Assembly: GCF_003260125.1 (NCBI RefSeq)
Contig: NZ_QHKO01000004.1
Location: 186,001 to 250,000 of the forward strand
Source of the DNA: Lujinxingia litoralis
Lineage (GTDB): Bacteria; Myxococcota_A; Bradymonadia; Bradymonadales; Bradymonadaceae
Direction: 5' to 3'
Length of the DNA stretch: 64,000 nucleotides
Each line of letters begins with the position of its first letter. Within the stretch, counting starts at the first letter, position 1. Of this stretch, positions 44,896 to 53,583 are shown in pieces. The notes under the pieces are model-generated. The model was not told the DNA's origin and searched no databases. It saw only the letters and a list, made by a program, of their open reading frames with translations. Position numbers and translations under genes: made by a program.

Positions 44896-46011
44896 TCATT
44901 CGCGCAGCGCCGATTCCAGGGCGCGCGCGGCCTCCTCGCTGCGTCCCAGCGCCTGCAGGAGTTGCGCGCGGAGTACGGCGGCCTGGCGATCGGTCGGAGC
45001 ATCCCAGTCGGCGCGGGCCCGAAAGGCATCCAGGGCCTGCAGGGCGCGCTCATGCTCCCCGCCGGCGGCCAGCGCCGCCACCTGGTACCAGCCCACGAAA
45101 CGCAGGTCCGGGTTGGCCTCGGCAGCTTCCTGCGCCCGCTCGGCTGCCCGATCCAGGCGCGAGCCCAGCAGCGCTTCGGCCGCCTCCACCACCAGCAGGC
45201 GGCGCTCCACCAGCTCGGCGGTGAGCGGATCGGGCGTAAGCTCGGCGGCCAGCTGCAGGCGCTCGCGCTGCACGGCCCAGTCTTGCTGATCGAGGGTGGG
45301 CACCAGCCCCGAAGGCGCTGCGAGCAGCCCGGCGTCGTGCTCATCGACCAGACGCTGGGCCAGGCGCGCCTGAATCTGGGCGAGCTCCGGGGCGGCGTAG
45401 CCCATGCGCAGCACGGTCTGGTAGAGGCCGTAGGCGCCGCCGCCGGCCGGGGTCAGGGCCTGACCCCGGGTCAGCTCCCGCTCCAGCGCCTCCAGCGCCT
45501 GGCGCTGCGCACCGGGCACCACATACCCCTGCCCGGCCGCCCGGGTCGCGGCCATGCGCCGCTCCAGACGAATCTGCTCGGCATCGCCGGCCTCCGGCGC
45601 CAGACGCAGGTAATGATCGTAGTGGTGGGTGGCCTCCGCGTAGCGCTCCAGCCAAAAGTTCGCCCGGGCAAGGTTGCGATACGACGCGGCCTGACCGGGT
45701 ACAATCTGCGCGGCCTGCACGAAGGCCTGGCGCGCGGCTTCATACTCGCCGCCATTATAGCGGGAGGTTCCCCGATCAAGGGCCGCCTGATAGGCGCTCA
45801 GACGCTCGCCATCTTCGGGCGCCTCCGTCGCAGGCCCCCCGGCGGGCGCATCTCTCTCTTGCCCTCCGGCGGGCGCCTCCTCATCAGCGCTTGTTTCAGG
45901 CGCCCGGGCCGGCGCGTCTTCCGGGGCCGGCTGGGCGGCGGCCGGCCCCGCGCTCAGGAGCAGCCCGGCTACCAGGGTCAGCAGGGCGCCGGCGTTCAGA
46001 CAGGACTTCAT
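44896..46011 (-). CDS. Secreted TPR-like repeat protein
   Basis: 371 residues with a signal peptide (LVAGLLLSAGPAAA) and an acidic Ala/Pro/Glu linker up to about residue 70. TPR-like helices follow: YQAALDRGTSRYNGGEYEAARQAF, YRNLARANFWLERYAEATHHY, and later AERAQEAAEANPDLRFVGWYQVAALAAGG. TPR proteins in the periplasm serve as scaffolds. Its ATG overlaps the stop of the PEGA-domain gene (ATGA), so both are co-translated and probably work in the same envelope assembly. Confidence 0.75.
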   Translation of the reverse strand: MKSCLNAGALLTLVAGLLLSAGPAAAQPAPEDAPARAPETSADEEAPAGGQERDAPAGGPATEAPEDGERLSAYQAALDRGTSRYNGGEYEAARQAFVQAAQIVPGQAASYRNLARANFWLERYAEATHHYDHYLRLAPEAGDAEQIRLERRMAATRAAGQGYVVPGAQRQALEALERELTRGQALTPAGGGAYGLYQTVLRMGYAAPELAQIQARLAQRLVDEHDAGLLAAPSGLVPTLDQQDWAVQRERLQLAAELTPDPLTAELVERRLLVVEAAEALLGSRLDRAAERAQEAAEANPDLRFVGWYQVAALAAGGEHERALQALDAFRARADWDAPTDRQAAVLRAQLLQALGRSEEAARALESALRE

Positions 46012-47618
46012 AGCTGCTCCGGGGGTTGGGGCCGAAGACCCGGGACATCGGGGAGTCCCATACCGATGCTGATGCCCAGCACGTGAGCCGCGCGCTGATC
46101 CCCGCCCAAAAGTTTCTCGACGCGGTAGCTGACCCCCGCCGACCAGCGGGCGTCGAAGTGGTAGCGCAGCCCGGCACCCAGCGACCAGATCGCGTGCGTC
46201 TGGGTCAGCGTGATCATCTCGTCGGTGCTCGTCTCCCGGGCACGCAGGTGCTCCCAGCTTACGCCCAGGCCGGTCTCCAGGTGGGGCACCAGGTTTTGCC
46301 AGATGTAGCGGTAGCGCAGCTGCATCGGGCGGAGCACCAGCACCTGCCGCCCCTCGATCACTGCCGGCGCGCTGCCGCCGCCGGGGCGTGTCAGCAGCGC
46401 GGCCGCCTCCTCCACCCCGCCGCCCCGATAGCTCAGCGACAGCAGGCCCAGGCCCCAGCGCTCCCCCTCCCAGAGCGCCTCCAGGCGCAGACCGCCGGAG
46501 ACCAGGGTGCGGCGCCGGCGAGCTTCATCCGAGAGCTGCCCCTGGTCGGTCCACCCCTCAAAGCTGTACTCCAGGCCCTGGGCCTTGCCTCGGGCCTGGC
46601 GCGGGTCGCTGCTGTGGATCCCCAGCTCCAGGGCGGCCACCAGCTGGAGGCGGTTGGCCACCAGCGCCGCCACATCAATGTCGCGCAGCAGGCTGCTCTC
46701 GTTGACCATCGTCACGGTGGTCTCGGTCAGGCGAGCCGGCTCCACGTCGACCACCCGGGTCAGCGACTCGAACCCCGGCGCGCGCAGCTCCATGGCGTAG
46801 CGCCCCGCCGGCAGCTCCAGAAGCTCGTCGGCGCGCCCCATCGGCGCGTCTTGAATCCAGATCTCGGCATCCTGCGGCGCCCCCAGCACCCGCAGCCGCC
46901 CGGGCAGCTCTGCGAGCGTGCGGTCCACACGCACCGCCGCCCCGCTGCCCAGCTCCACGCTGCCTTCGGCCCGGGCGTACCCCTCCAGCACCAACTCAAA
47001 GTCGTAGTGCCCCACCGCGCGCTTACCGCTCCAGGGCGTGCGCCCCACCGCCTCGCCGGCCAGCCAGAGCTGGGCCCCGGGCGGGTTGCTCTCCACCGAA
47101 ATCACACCACTGGCGTCGAAGAGTTCTCGCACCAGCTCAAACCCGGCAGCCCGCGCGTCGCGCTCCCGCAGCGACCCGGCGGAGACCTGGGCCCCTCGCC
47201 AGTCCACGATCTCGTAGTTAAGTTCTAGTTGAGGACGCACCTGCGCGAGTTCCACGCGCACCAGCAATTCCACGCCGAGCGCGTCCATGGCCAGGGCGGT
47301 GGCCGAGCCACAGGGCTCCACCCCCAGCGCGCAGCTCGGCCAGGGTCGAACTCCGGCGCGTACCTGCGCCTCGATATCCTCCGGGGTCAAAAGATGCCGC
47401 GACCGCTCCGTCGACAGCGCCTGCGCCACCGCTTCGATCAGCGCATCCGCCCCCTCCCCCTCCACCTGCCAGGCCACACGCTGGCCCTGCTCCTGGGCCT
47501 GAACCAGCCCCGGAGCCAGGATAGCCTGTCCCAGAAAGCCCCCCAGGCTCAGCGCCCACACGCTCAAAAAGGCCGCAAAAACGCGACCTTGCGACCTTTT
47601 TCGTGCCACCGCCTCCAC
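46008..47618 (-). CDS. PEGA-domain protein with C-terminal outer-membrane barrel
   Basis: 536 residues from GTG 47618; GTG 47609, after GGAGG, is also possible. The signal peptide ends LVQAQ. Residues about 190-300 hold two PEGA repeats (ISVESNPPGAQLWLAGEAVGRTPW, then RVLGAPQDAEIWIQDAPMG), which are surface beta modules. The final 200 residues have the alternation of a membrane barrel, with WSLGAGLRYHFDARWSAGVSYRVE near the end. It probably sits in the outer membrane, showing PEGA modules on one face. Coupled to the TPR gene downstream. Confidence 0.75.
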   Translation of the reverse strand: MEAVARKRSQGRVFAAFLSVWALSLGGFLGQAILAPGLVQAQEQGQRVAWQVEGEGADALIEAVAQALSTERSRHLLTPEDIEAQVRAGVRPWPSCALGVEPCGSATALAMDALGVELLVRVELAQVRPQLELNYEIVDWRGAQVSAGSLRERDARAAGFELVRELFDASGVISVESNPPGAQLWLAGEAVGRTPWSGKRAVGHYDFELVLEGYARAEGSVELGSGAAVRVDRTLAELPGRLRVLGAPQDAEIWIQDAPMGRADELLELPAGRYAMELRAPGFESLTRVVDVEPARLTETTVTMVNESSLLRDIDVAALVANRLQLVAALELGIHSSDPRQARGKAQGLEYSFEGWTDQGQLSDEARRRRTLVSGGLRLEALWEGERWGLGLLSLSYRGGGVEEAAALLTRPGGGSAPAVIEGRQVLVLRPMQLRYRYIWQNLVPHLETGLGVSWEHLRARETSTDEMITLTQTHAIWSLGAGLRYHFDARWSAGVSYRVEKLLGGDQRAAHVLGISIGMGLPDVPGLRPQPPEQL

Positions 47619-47718
47619 CTCGCGCTACACTGGACCATCTGCCGGGGGACCGACGACCACGCCGATCAGCACCTCAGCACGCTGCTCGGAAACCACTCTT
47701 GAGTCCGGGAGGTATCGC

Positions 47719-48312
47719 ATGACGGATTCGCACCACACCATCCACCGGGTCGCTAACCTGCTCCACTACTTCCGCGCCGAACTGGCCGACGCCTTTCAGG
47801 CTCTGGGACTGACCACCGCCGAGGAGACCCAGACCTACCTGGTCTATCTCCTGGAAGGGTTCGCCCGTTCCAACGCCGAGAGCGCCCAGACCATTGGCTT
47901 TGACCGGCCGGCGGCCTTTATCCTGGGTGAAGCGATGAATGCCGCTGGCGAGCGTCGCATCGATGCCTACCGCCGCCTGGGCGACGCCAGCCTCTTCTCC
48001 TGCGGCTTCTTCGAGGAGCGTCTGGACCGCACGCCGGTCAAATCGGGCTACTACCGAGATATGGGCCGGGTGGCCTACGGACGCCTTGGCGAGCTGATGG
48101 CCTACAAGCAGCCCGGCGGGGCGTTCCATATCATTTTTGAAGAACTCACCCGCTGCTTTGACGTCGTAGTCGACGCCTTTCAGCTCGTCTCCCAGCGGGG
48201 CCAGCCCGACCACGAGCGCCTCTTGCTGCGCTGGATGCGCTCCGGCGAGCTCGATGCGGCGGACTGGCAACATCTGGGCGGTCTGCCCGGAAACGGCACT
48301 GGCGAGGCCTGA
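47719..48312 (+). CDS. Uncharacterised 197-residue protein
   Basis: ATG 47719 has GGGAGG six bases upstream. The protein is mostly helical and soluble, without signal peptide or membrane segments. Motif-like parts are YLVYLLEGFARSNAESAQTIG, then GYYRDMGRVAYGRLGELM, then GGAFHIIFEELTRCFDVVVDAFQLVS. I do not recognise the family. It is convergent with rpoZ, 43 bases apart, and divergent from the PEGA gene. Confidence 0.65.
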   Translation: MTDSHHTIHRVANLLHYFRAELADAFQALGLTTAEETQTYLVYLLEGFARSNAESAQTIGFDRPAAFILGEAMNAAGERRIDAYRRLGDASLFSCGFFEERLDRTPVKSGYYRDMGRVAYGRLGELMAYKQPGGAFHIIFEELTRCFDVVVDAFQLVSQRGQPDHERLLLRWMRSGELDAADWQHLGGLPGNGTGEA

Positions 48313-48355
48313 GTCTCCCCGCCTTAACGGGGCGAACTCCCCGGCCACCAGGGGT

Positions 48356-48613
48356 TCAGCCCTTCTTCTCGGCCTGCTCCTGAGCCAGCTCGTCGTGTCC
48401 CAGCGCCTTGGAGAGCTTGCGCTTGCTCTTCTCATCAAAGCGCACAAAGCCCGCGCCGATCTCACGCAGGGAGTGCACCGCCTCTTTGTTCGAGGAGGGG
48501 AAGATCCGGTCATTGTTACGACGCAGCTCGCGGGCACGCTGGGTGGCCAGCATCACCAACGCGAAGCGGTTCTCAATGTGCTCCAGGCAATCTTCAACGG
48601 TTACGCGAGCCAT
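48356..48613 (-). CDS. rpoZ: RNA polymerase omega subunit
   Basis: 85 residues. MARVTVEDCLEHIENRFALV and then ATQRARELRRNNDR are the standard omega opening, and the rest keeps EAVHSLREIGAGFVRFDE. AAGGAG lies just before ATG 48613, which rules out the longer frame to 48928. Omega helps assemble RNA polymerase and, in many bacteria, forms part of a ppGpp site. It is monocistronic and divergent from prmC. Confidence 0.95.
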   Translation of the reverse strand: MARVTVEDCLEHIENRFALVMLATQRARELRRNNDRIFPSSNKEAVHSLREIGAGFVRFDEKSKRKLSKALGHDELAQEQAEKKG

Positions 48614-48866
48614 AACTACTCCTTGAACGATCGCCACGCGATCAAAACAGAAATCTTTCGGGAGGCATCCCCGGGCCATGCCGGCACGTCGGAGAGCATG
48701 CAGAACATCGGGTGTCACGCTCGGCGCGCAACAAACCGGCTGAACCTTATGCACACACCTCCATCGCGTCAAGCGCTCGGCCTTTTCAGCCGCGCCGATC
48801 TCGACTATCAAAGCGCCCTGAGCCGGGCCTGCGCGGCCCTTTTTCGACCTTGAAGCGAGCGCGATC

Positions 48867-49757
48867 ATGAGCAGCTCTGAGACACTCGGCCCCCCCTGGA
48901 CGATCCTGAAAATCCTGCGCTGGACCACCGACTTCCTTGGTGAGCGTGGTTGCGACTCGCCACGGGTCGACGCCGAGATCTTGCTGGGCCACGCGCTGGA
49001 CCTGCCACGGATTCAGCTCTACGCCCAGTTTGACCGCCCGCTCATCGAATCCGAACTCTCGGCCTACCGCCAGATGATCAAGCGCCGGGCGGCCGGCGAG
49101 CCGGTGGCCTACATCCTTGGCGAGCGTGGCTTCTGGAACATCACGCTCAAGACCGATGCCCGGGCGCTGATTCCCCGTCCGGATACCGAAACCCTGGTCG
49201 AGGCGGCGCTCAAACTCCTGCCGGCCCCCGACGCTGACCAGGAGCTCCGACTGGCCGATATCGGCACCGGCACCGGCGCCATCGCCCTGGCCCTGGCCGC
49301 GGAACGCCCCGATCTGCGAGTTGCCGCCACCGATATCAGCGCCGAGACGCTGGGGCTCGCAAAAGAAAATGCCGAACTTCTGGACCTCAGCGACCGGGTG
49401 TCGTTCTTCCAGGGCGACCTGCTCCAGGCGCTTCCGGCTGACTGGCACGCGCTCGACATGCTGGTGAGCAATCCGCCCTACATTGGCGAGTCGGAACGCG
49501 AGGAGCTCATGCGCGATGTGCGCGACTTCGAACCGGCCGCCGCCCTCTTCTCGGGGGAGGACGGTCTCGACATTCTGCGGCGCCTGATTCCTGCGAGCCT
49601 TGATGTGCTCAAACCGGGCGCCTACCTCCTCCTTGAGATCGGCTACCGCCAGGGCGCGGCGGTCACCGGGCTGCTCGAAGACGCCGGTTTTAAGGACATC
49701 GATATCCTACCCGATCTGGGCGGACGCGACCGGGTGGCCCGGGCTCGCCGTCCCTGA
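48867..49757 (+). CDS. prmC: Release factor glutamine methyltransferase
   Basis: 296 residues. N-terminal helical domain, then Rossmann fold with ADIGTGTGAIALALA (SAM loop) and NPPYIGESE, the NPPY motif that holds the glutamine. It methylates the GGQ glutamine of release factors RF1 and RF2 to improve termination. Length fits. prfA is not next to it as in E. coli. A ferredoxin gene begins 27 bases later. Confidence 0.94.
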   Translation: MSSSETLGPPWTILKILRWTTDFLGERGCDSPRVDAEILLGHALDLPRIQLYAQFDRPLIESELSAYRQMIKRRAAGEPVAYILGERGFWNITLKTDARALIPRPDTETLVEAALKLLPAPDADQELRLADIGTGTGAIALALAAERPDLRVAATDISAETLGLAKENAELLDLSDRVSFFQGDLLQALPADWHALDMLVSNPPYIGESEREELMRDVRDFEPAAALFSGEDGLDILRRLIPASLDVLKPGAYLLLEIGYRQGAAVTGLLEDAGFKDIDILPDLGGRDRVARARRP

Positions 49758-49784
49758 GCCAGAACCTCACCCTGCAGTTCACCG

Positions 49785-50090
49785 ATGAAACCTGTCGACA
49801 CTTCGTTTTGCCTGGCGCACCTGCTGGTCTGCGTCAATGAGCGCCACGGCAGCTCGCTGCCCAGCTGCGCGAACAAAGACGCCGAAGCCATCTACCAGCG
49901 CCTGCGGGACTGGATTGAGGCCCACGGGATGCTCTCGCGCATCTGGCTCACACGCACCGGTTGCCTGGGGTGGTGCCACGTGCAGGGAACCACGGTGGCC
50001 ATCTACCCACAGAACATCTGGTACCGAGCCTTAACGCTGGAAGACTGCGATCGCCTGATCGCCGAACACCTGGAACCCCTGCTGAGATGA
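49785..50090 (+). CDS. Thioredoxin-like [2Fe-2S] ferredoxin domain protein
   Basis: 101 residues. Cys residues lie in LLVCVNERHG, SCANK and TGCLGWCHVQGT, giving the spacing typical of the thioredoxin-like 2Fe-2S family (complex I 24 kDa-like). The segment TVAIYPQNIWYRAL matches single-domain members. They are presumed electron carriers; the partner is unknown. Twenty-seven bases after prmC, so probably co-transcribed. Confidence 0.88.
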   Translation: MKPVDTSFCLAHLLVCVNERHGSSLPSCANKDAEAIYQRLRDWIEAHGMLSRIWLTRTGCLGWCHVQGTTVAIYPQNIWYRALTLEDCDRLIAEHLEPLLR

Positions 50091-50142
50091 ACGCGCCTGC
50101 CCGGAGTGCCTGTCTTCCCGGCCGGCCTCCCACCGCCTCTGC

Positions 50143-50172
50143 TTGACGCGATGCGTCAACCCCTTGTTTTAT
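50143..50172 (+). promoter_or_regulatory. Promoter with palindromic operator over the -35 box
   Basis: TTGACGC-GAT-GCGTCAA (50143-50159) is a perfect inverted repeat; its first half gives a -35 box (TTGACG). TTTTAT at 50167-50172 is 18 bases further and may be the -10 box. The pair precedes the HhH/methyltransferase gene by about 120 bases. A repressor on the palindrome would block RNA polymerase. Confidence 0.5.
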
Positions 50173-50293
50173 AGGGATCTGGAGCTATGCTTCAGCGCGC
50201 GACGCTGCGGCGCCGGGCTCTCCGACTCGCAGCGCCTGAAGATCGCGCCCCGATGACTTGTTGATGAAATGGCTCGACGCAAAGGTTGAACCC

Positions 50294-51643
50294 ATGGCCA
50301 AGAAAAAAGAAGACGTCCTCCAAGAGCTGACCCGCGTGCGTTTTGTCGGCCCCGCTCTGGCCGAGGAACTCTACGACGACCACGGTGTGCGCGACCTCAG
50401 CGCGTTGCTGGCACTCGGCAAAGAAGGCAAACTCACCGAACTCAGCGGCGTCGGAGAGAAGAAGGCCTCCACCATTTTGAGCAGCGCCCAACGTCTGGCT
50501 GAGCGGGAGAGCGCCCAAAAATCCAACGGGAAAGCCACTGCGAAACCGGCTCCGGCCCAGAAGAAAGAGAAAACGCCGACAAAAAAGAGCGCGCCGACGA
50601 AAAAGAGCACTCCGACGAAAAAGAGCGCGCCGACGAAAAAGAGCGCTCCTGAAGCCAAAGCTGAAGCCGCAAAGACCGACACCGCCAAAACCTCTGCGAA
50701 GCCGACGCCGACGCCGAGCGAACCGAGCAAGCCAGCTCCCGCTATCGAAAAGTCTCCCGTTGCTGAGCCCGCAGCTCCGGCGGCCGAAGCCCCTGTCTCC
50801 CCCAAAGCAAAGGGCCCCCTTCGCGACCGCTTTATCGAGACGCTCCGCTGTCCGGCCTGTGGCCACGATGACTTCGAGGTCAGCGCCACCTCCATCACCT
50901 GCCAGGCCTGTCAGCGCCAGTTCAACCTCCAGGATGACGTCGCCGATCTGGCGCCTCCACACGCTCCCAACCGTTCGGTCACTCAGAAGCTGATGGAGAC
51001 GAAGTTCTACGCGCAGTTCTACGAAGAGATCATGCGCCCGCGGCTGACCGGCGTGGTCAGCGAGCGCACCATGCGCGAAGAGTACCGACTGGCCGCCGAC
51101 TTCCTGGACTTTGGCGACGAAACTCGCCTCATCGACGTGGGCTGCGGCACGGGCAACTTTACCCGCTACTTCGCCCAACGCATCGGTCTGGCCGAGACCC
51201 GCGAGACCGGCGGGGACCTGCCTTTGGTGGTGGGTATGGACCTCTCCTGGCCGATGCTTGAGACCGCGCGCCGCAACATTCGCCGAGAAAACCTCGACGG
51301 GCGCGTCTTCCTGGTGCGCGGCGATGCCACCCGCATCCCCATGCGTCGCGGCTCATTTAACCGTCTGCACTGCGCCGGCACGCTGCACCTGCTCAACGAT
51401 ATTGACGAAGCCCTGCGCAACTTCGCTCGTATCCTGGAGCCCGGGGGGATCTGCGTGATCGGGACCTTTATCCTCGGCGAGGGCATGATGCGGCGGATGG
51501 CCAAACGCCTGGCCGAGATTCCCACGCGCTTCCACTGGTTCTCCCGCGATGAGCTGCACAAGCGTCTGGAGCGCGCCGGCTTCGAGGTCGTCAGCGACGA
51601 CGTGGCCGGAGACGCCATCACCATCAAGGCGCGTCGGGTCTAA
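50294..51643 (+). CDS. HhH, H1-like linker, zinc ribbon and SAM methyltransferase fusion
   Basis: 449 residues from ATG 50294. Residues 1-70 are a helix-hairpin-helix unit (VRFVGPALAEELYDDHGV, LSGVGEKKASTIL), a DNA- or nucleic-acid-binding module. Residues about 75-170 are a Lys/Ala/Pro/Thr linker with repeated KKSAPT units like histone H1 tails. Residues about 185-220 form a zinc ribbon (CPACGHDDF then CQACQRQF). The rest is a class I methyltransferase with IDVGCGTGNFTRYF and HCAGTLHLLNDIDEALRNFARIL. The target is unknown; the arrangement is unusual. Confidence 0.88.
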   Translation: MAKKKEDVLQELTRVRFVGPALAEELYDDHGVRDLSALLALGKEGKLTELSGVGEKKASTILSSAQRLAERESAQKSNGKATAKPAPAQKKEKTPTKKSAPTKKSTPTKKSAPTKKSAPEAKAEAAKTDTAKTSAKPTPTPSEPSKPAPAIEKSPVAEPAAPAAEAPVSPKAKGPLRDRFIETLRCPACGHDDFEVSATSITCQACQRQFNLQDDVADLAPPHAPNRSVTQKLMETKFYAQFYEEIMRPRLTGVVSERTMREEYRLAADFLDFGDETRLIDVGCGTGNFTRYFAQRIGLAETRETGGDLPLVVGMDLSWPMLETARRNIRRENLDGRVFLVRGDATRIPMRRGSFNRLHCAGTLHLLNDIDEALRNFARILEPGGICVIGTFILGEGMMRRMAKRLAEIPTRFHWFSRDELHKRLERAGFEVVSDDVAGDAITIKARRV

Positions 51644-51664
51644 ACGGCGACGTATGTCATCAAA

Positions 51665-51705
51665 AGAGCCCGCCTCCTCTCATTAGGGGGCGGGCTCTTT
51701 TTTTG
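51665..51705 (+). terminator. Rho-independent terminator after the methyltransferase fusion
   Basis: AGAGCCCGCC (51665-51674) pairs with GGCGGGCTCT (51689-51698) and is followed by a run of T. It also precedes the convergent regulator gene. Confidence 0.9.
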
Positions 51706-51750
51706 TCACTTTTATCATTCCTGCCGGCCCGCTCTCGGGCCTCCCCACAC

Positions 51751-52308
51751 TCAAAGAAGCGCGCGCCTGAGCGCCTCCATTACCGCGTCCTCTCCCTCGC
51801 CACGGGCCACCACCCAGCGCGCCCCGGCACCCCGTAAATTCATGGCCTCCACGGCGTCCTCCCCGCAGATCACCACCAGCTCGGTGGCTGCCAGGTCCTC
51901 GTAGCTGCCGAGCTTCTCGCAGAGACTAAACACATCCAGCCCTGCCAGACTGCTCTCAATCACCGCCACGTCCGGCTGCCACTGCCCCAACTTCAGCAGG
52001 GCGTCGAGCGCATCGCCGGCCGAGTCATACTCAATCTTGTCTCCAAAACGCGCCTGCACCCGCTCCACCAATCCGCGGTCCGGGTGCGCCACCAGAACCC
52101 GGCGCTGCCGCTGACTGGCAAAGGGATTGGGCATGCGATGCCGCGTCAAAAAGTCATCGAGCACCTTGCGCTCAATACGAAAATGACCACCGGGGGTACG
52201 AAACGCGCGCAACTCTCCCTGCTCAATCCAATTCTTAATGGATGTGATGTTGGCGTTGCAGATCTTGGCCGCTTCAAAGGTTGTGTAGACTTCTTTTTCG
52301 AGATTCAT
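51751..52308 (-). CDS. Excisionase/MerR-like HTH fused to receiver-like domain
   Basis: 185 residues; GAGGTG before ATG 52308. Residues about 5-60 are a winged HTH (YTTFEAAKICNANITSIKNWIEQGELRAFRTPGG, HFRIERKVLDDFL) as in BldC/excisionase DNA-binding proteins. Residues about 70-185 follow a receiver fold (RVLVAHPDRGLVERVQ, DVAVIESSLAGLDVFSL), but Glu replaces the phosphorylated Asp, so phosphorylation is doubtful. It is probably a transcription regulator of unknown targets. Confidence 0.82.
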   Translation of the reverse strand: MNLEKEVYTTFEAAKICNANITSIKNWIEQGELRAFRTPGGHFRIERKVLDDFLTRHRMPNPFASQRQRRVLVAHPDRGLVERVQARFGDKIEYDSAGDALDALLKLGQWQPDVAVIESSLAGLDVFSLCEKLGSYEDLAATELVVICGEDAVEAMNLRGAGARWVVARGEGEDAVMEALRRALL

Positions 52309-52629
52309 CGACTCACACCTCGTTACATTTGAAGCTGCCGGGCTCGTGCCACAGGTGATGAGGCGCTCGCTCGTCCTACTCAGGTGTTTAGGGAGAAGAT
52401 GCTCCCCCCCTGCATGAAAACAAGTCTCGACCTATCGACCCGTCTCATCTGTGCGTGAGAACGCGCTAGCGCGCTGACGTGATCCACCCACAGTAATCAC
52501 AGATCTCCCGAAGACATCTCTCCGATAGGGCGGACTATAGAGATGCACGAAGACACTGTCCCGTAAAAAAATGTAAAGCAGCATCCGTAAAGCCCCCCCT
52601 TCCAGGTGAATCAAACATAGCTTTATGGA
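52309..52629. other. Gene-free region upstream of the HTH-receiver gene
   Basis: About 320 bases with slightly lower GC than the surroundings. It presumably contains the regulator's promoter. I see no clear terminator, RNA gene or coding frame; a 60-codon frame at 52432-52614 lacks a good start signal. Confidence 0.4.
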
Positions 52630-53583
52630 TCAGCGACGCACGCCCTGGCCCAGCTCGCGCAAGATCGACTCCAGACCATGCTCATGAGCAAAGCCCAGCT
52701 GCTTTCGCGCCAGCGAGTCGTCGACCATACAGATGTACTTAATATGATCGAGCTCCGGCACCGGCCAGTCGCTGAGCTTAAGAGACCAGGCCGTGCTCAA
52801 CATCCACTTGAGCATCGGCTCGGGCATCGGCCGCGGAGAACGACCGAGCCGCCCCAGGATCAGCGAGAGGGGCACCGGCGAGGGACCGGCCAGGTTGAAA
52901 ACCCCGCGAATCCCAGGTGTTAGCGCCTTTTCAATGGCCGAGACCACATCTTCGACGTGAATGAGCTGAACCATCGGATCAAAACCCAGGATCGTCGGAG
53001 GCCGCTCCAGGCGCAGGTAGCGGCTGGGCGCGTTATTGACGCGCCCCACAATATGAACCGGTCGCAGGATCACCGTTTCAATCTCAGGATGACGCCAGAA
53101 AAAGGTGTTGCAGAACATATCCAACGCGATCAGGTCACGAATCGCCTCGAACTTCTGCCCGCCCATCAGCGCGGCATCTTCCTTAAGAAACTGATCGTTT
53201 CGCGGGTCGGGGCCGTACACATCGGCGCTGGAGAGCACCACGACCTTGGGCACCCGATGTTCCGCACAGAGCTCAAAGACCTTCTGGGTGCCCACGATAT
53301 TGAACTGGTGATGCTCATCCTGACGGCTGCGCGGATCGTGCATGATGTTGAGGTGCACGACCGCGTCCAGGCGCTGACGGCGAAACACGTCCTCCACCCG
53401 ACGCCGCCGGATGTCCACCTGCTCCACATCAACGTCCTTGGGCATATGCCGCACCGCGCGGCGATCGATGCCCACCACCTCGTAGCGTCGATGCAGCCGC
53501 CGGGCGACCGCGCGTCCCAGGTTGCCGCCAATCCCCGTGACCAAAACTCGCTCTTTACGTGCGCGTCGCGTGCGTTTGCTCAA
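52630..53583 (-). CDS. Extended SDR (NAD-dependent epimerase/dehydratase-like)
   Basis: 317 residues. Rossmann motif VTGIGGNLGRAVARRL at the N-terminus and HLNIMHDP; the usual YxxxK is not clear (FEAIRDLIALDMF follows SSADVYGPDP), so the catalytic residues may differ. FNLAGPSPVPLS and later a substrate domain follow. Its ATG overlaps the stop of the upstream acyltransferase (ATGA), implying shared work, perhaps lipid or sterol-like modification. Substrate unknown. Confidence 0.85.
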   Translation of the reverse strand: MSKRTRRARKERVLVTGIGGNLGRAVARRLHRRYEVVGIDRRAVRHMPKDVDVEQVDIRRRRVEDVFRRQRLDAVVHLNIMHDPRSRQDEHHQFNIVGTQKVFELCAEHRVPKVVVLSSADVYGPDPRNDQFLKEDAALMGGQKFEAIRDLIALDMFCNTFFWRHPEIETVILRPVHIVGRVNNAPSRYLRLERPPTILGFDPMVQLIHVEDVVSAIEKALTPGIRGVFNLAGPSPVPLSLILGRLGRSPRPMPEPMLKWMLSTAWSLKLSDWPVPELDHIKYICMVDDSLARKQLGFAHEHGLESILRELGQGVRR

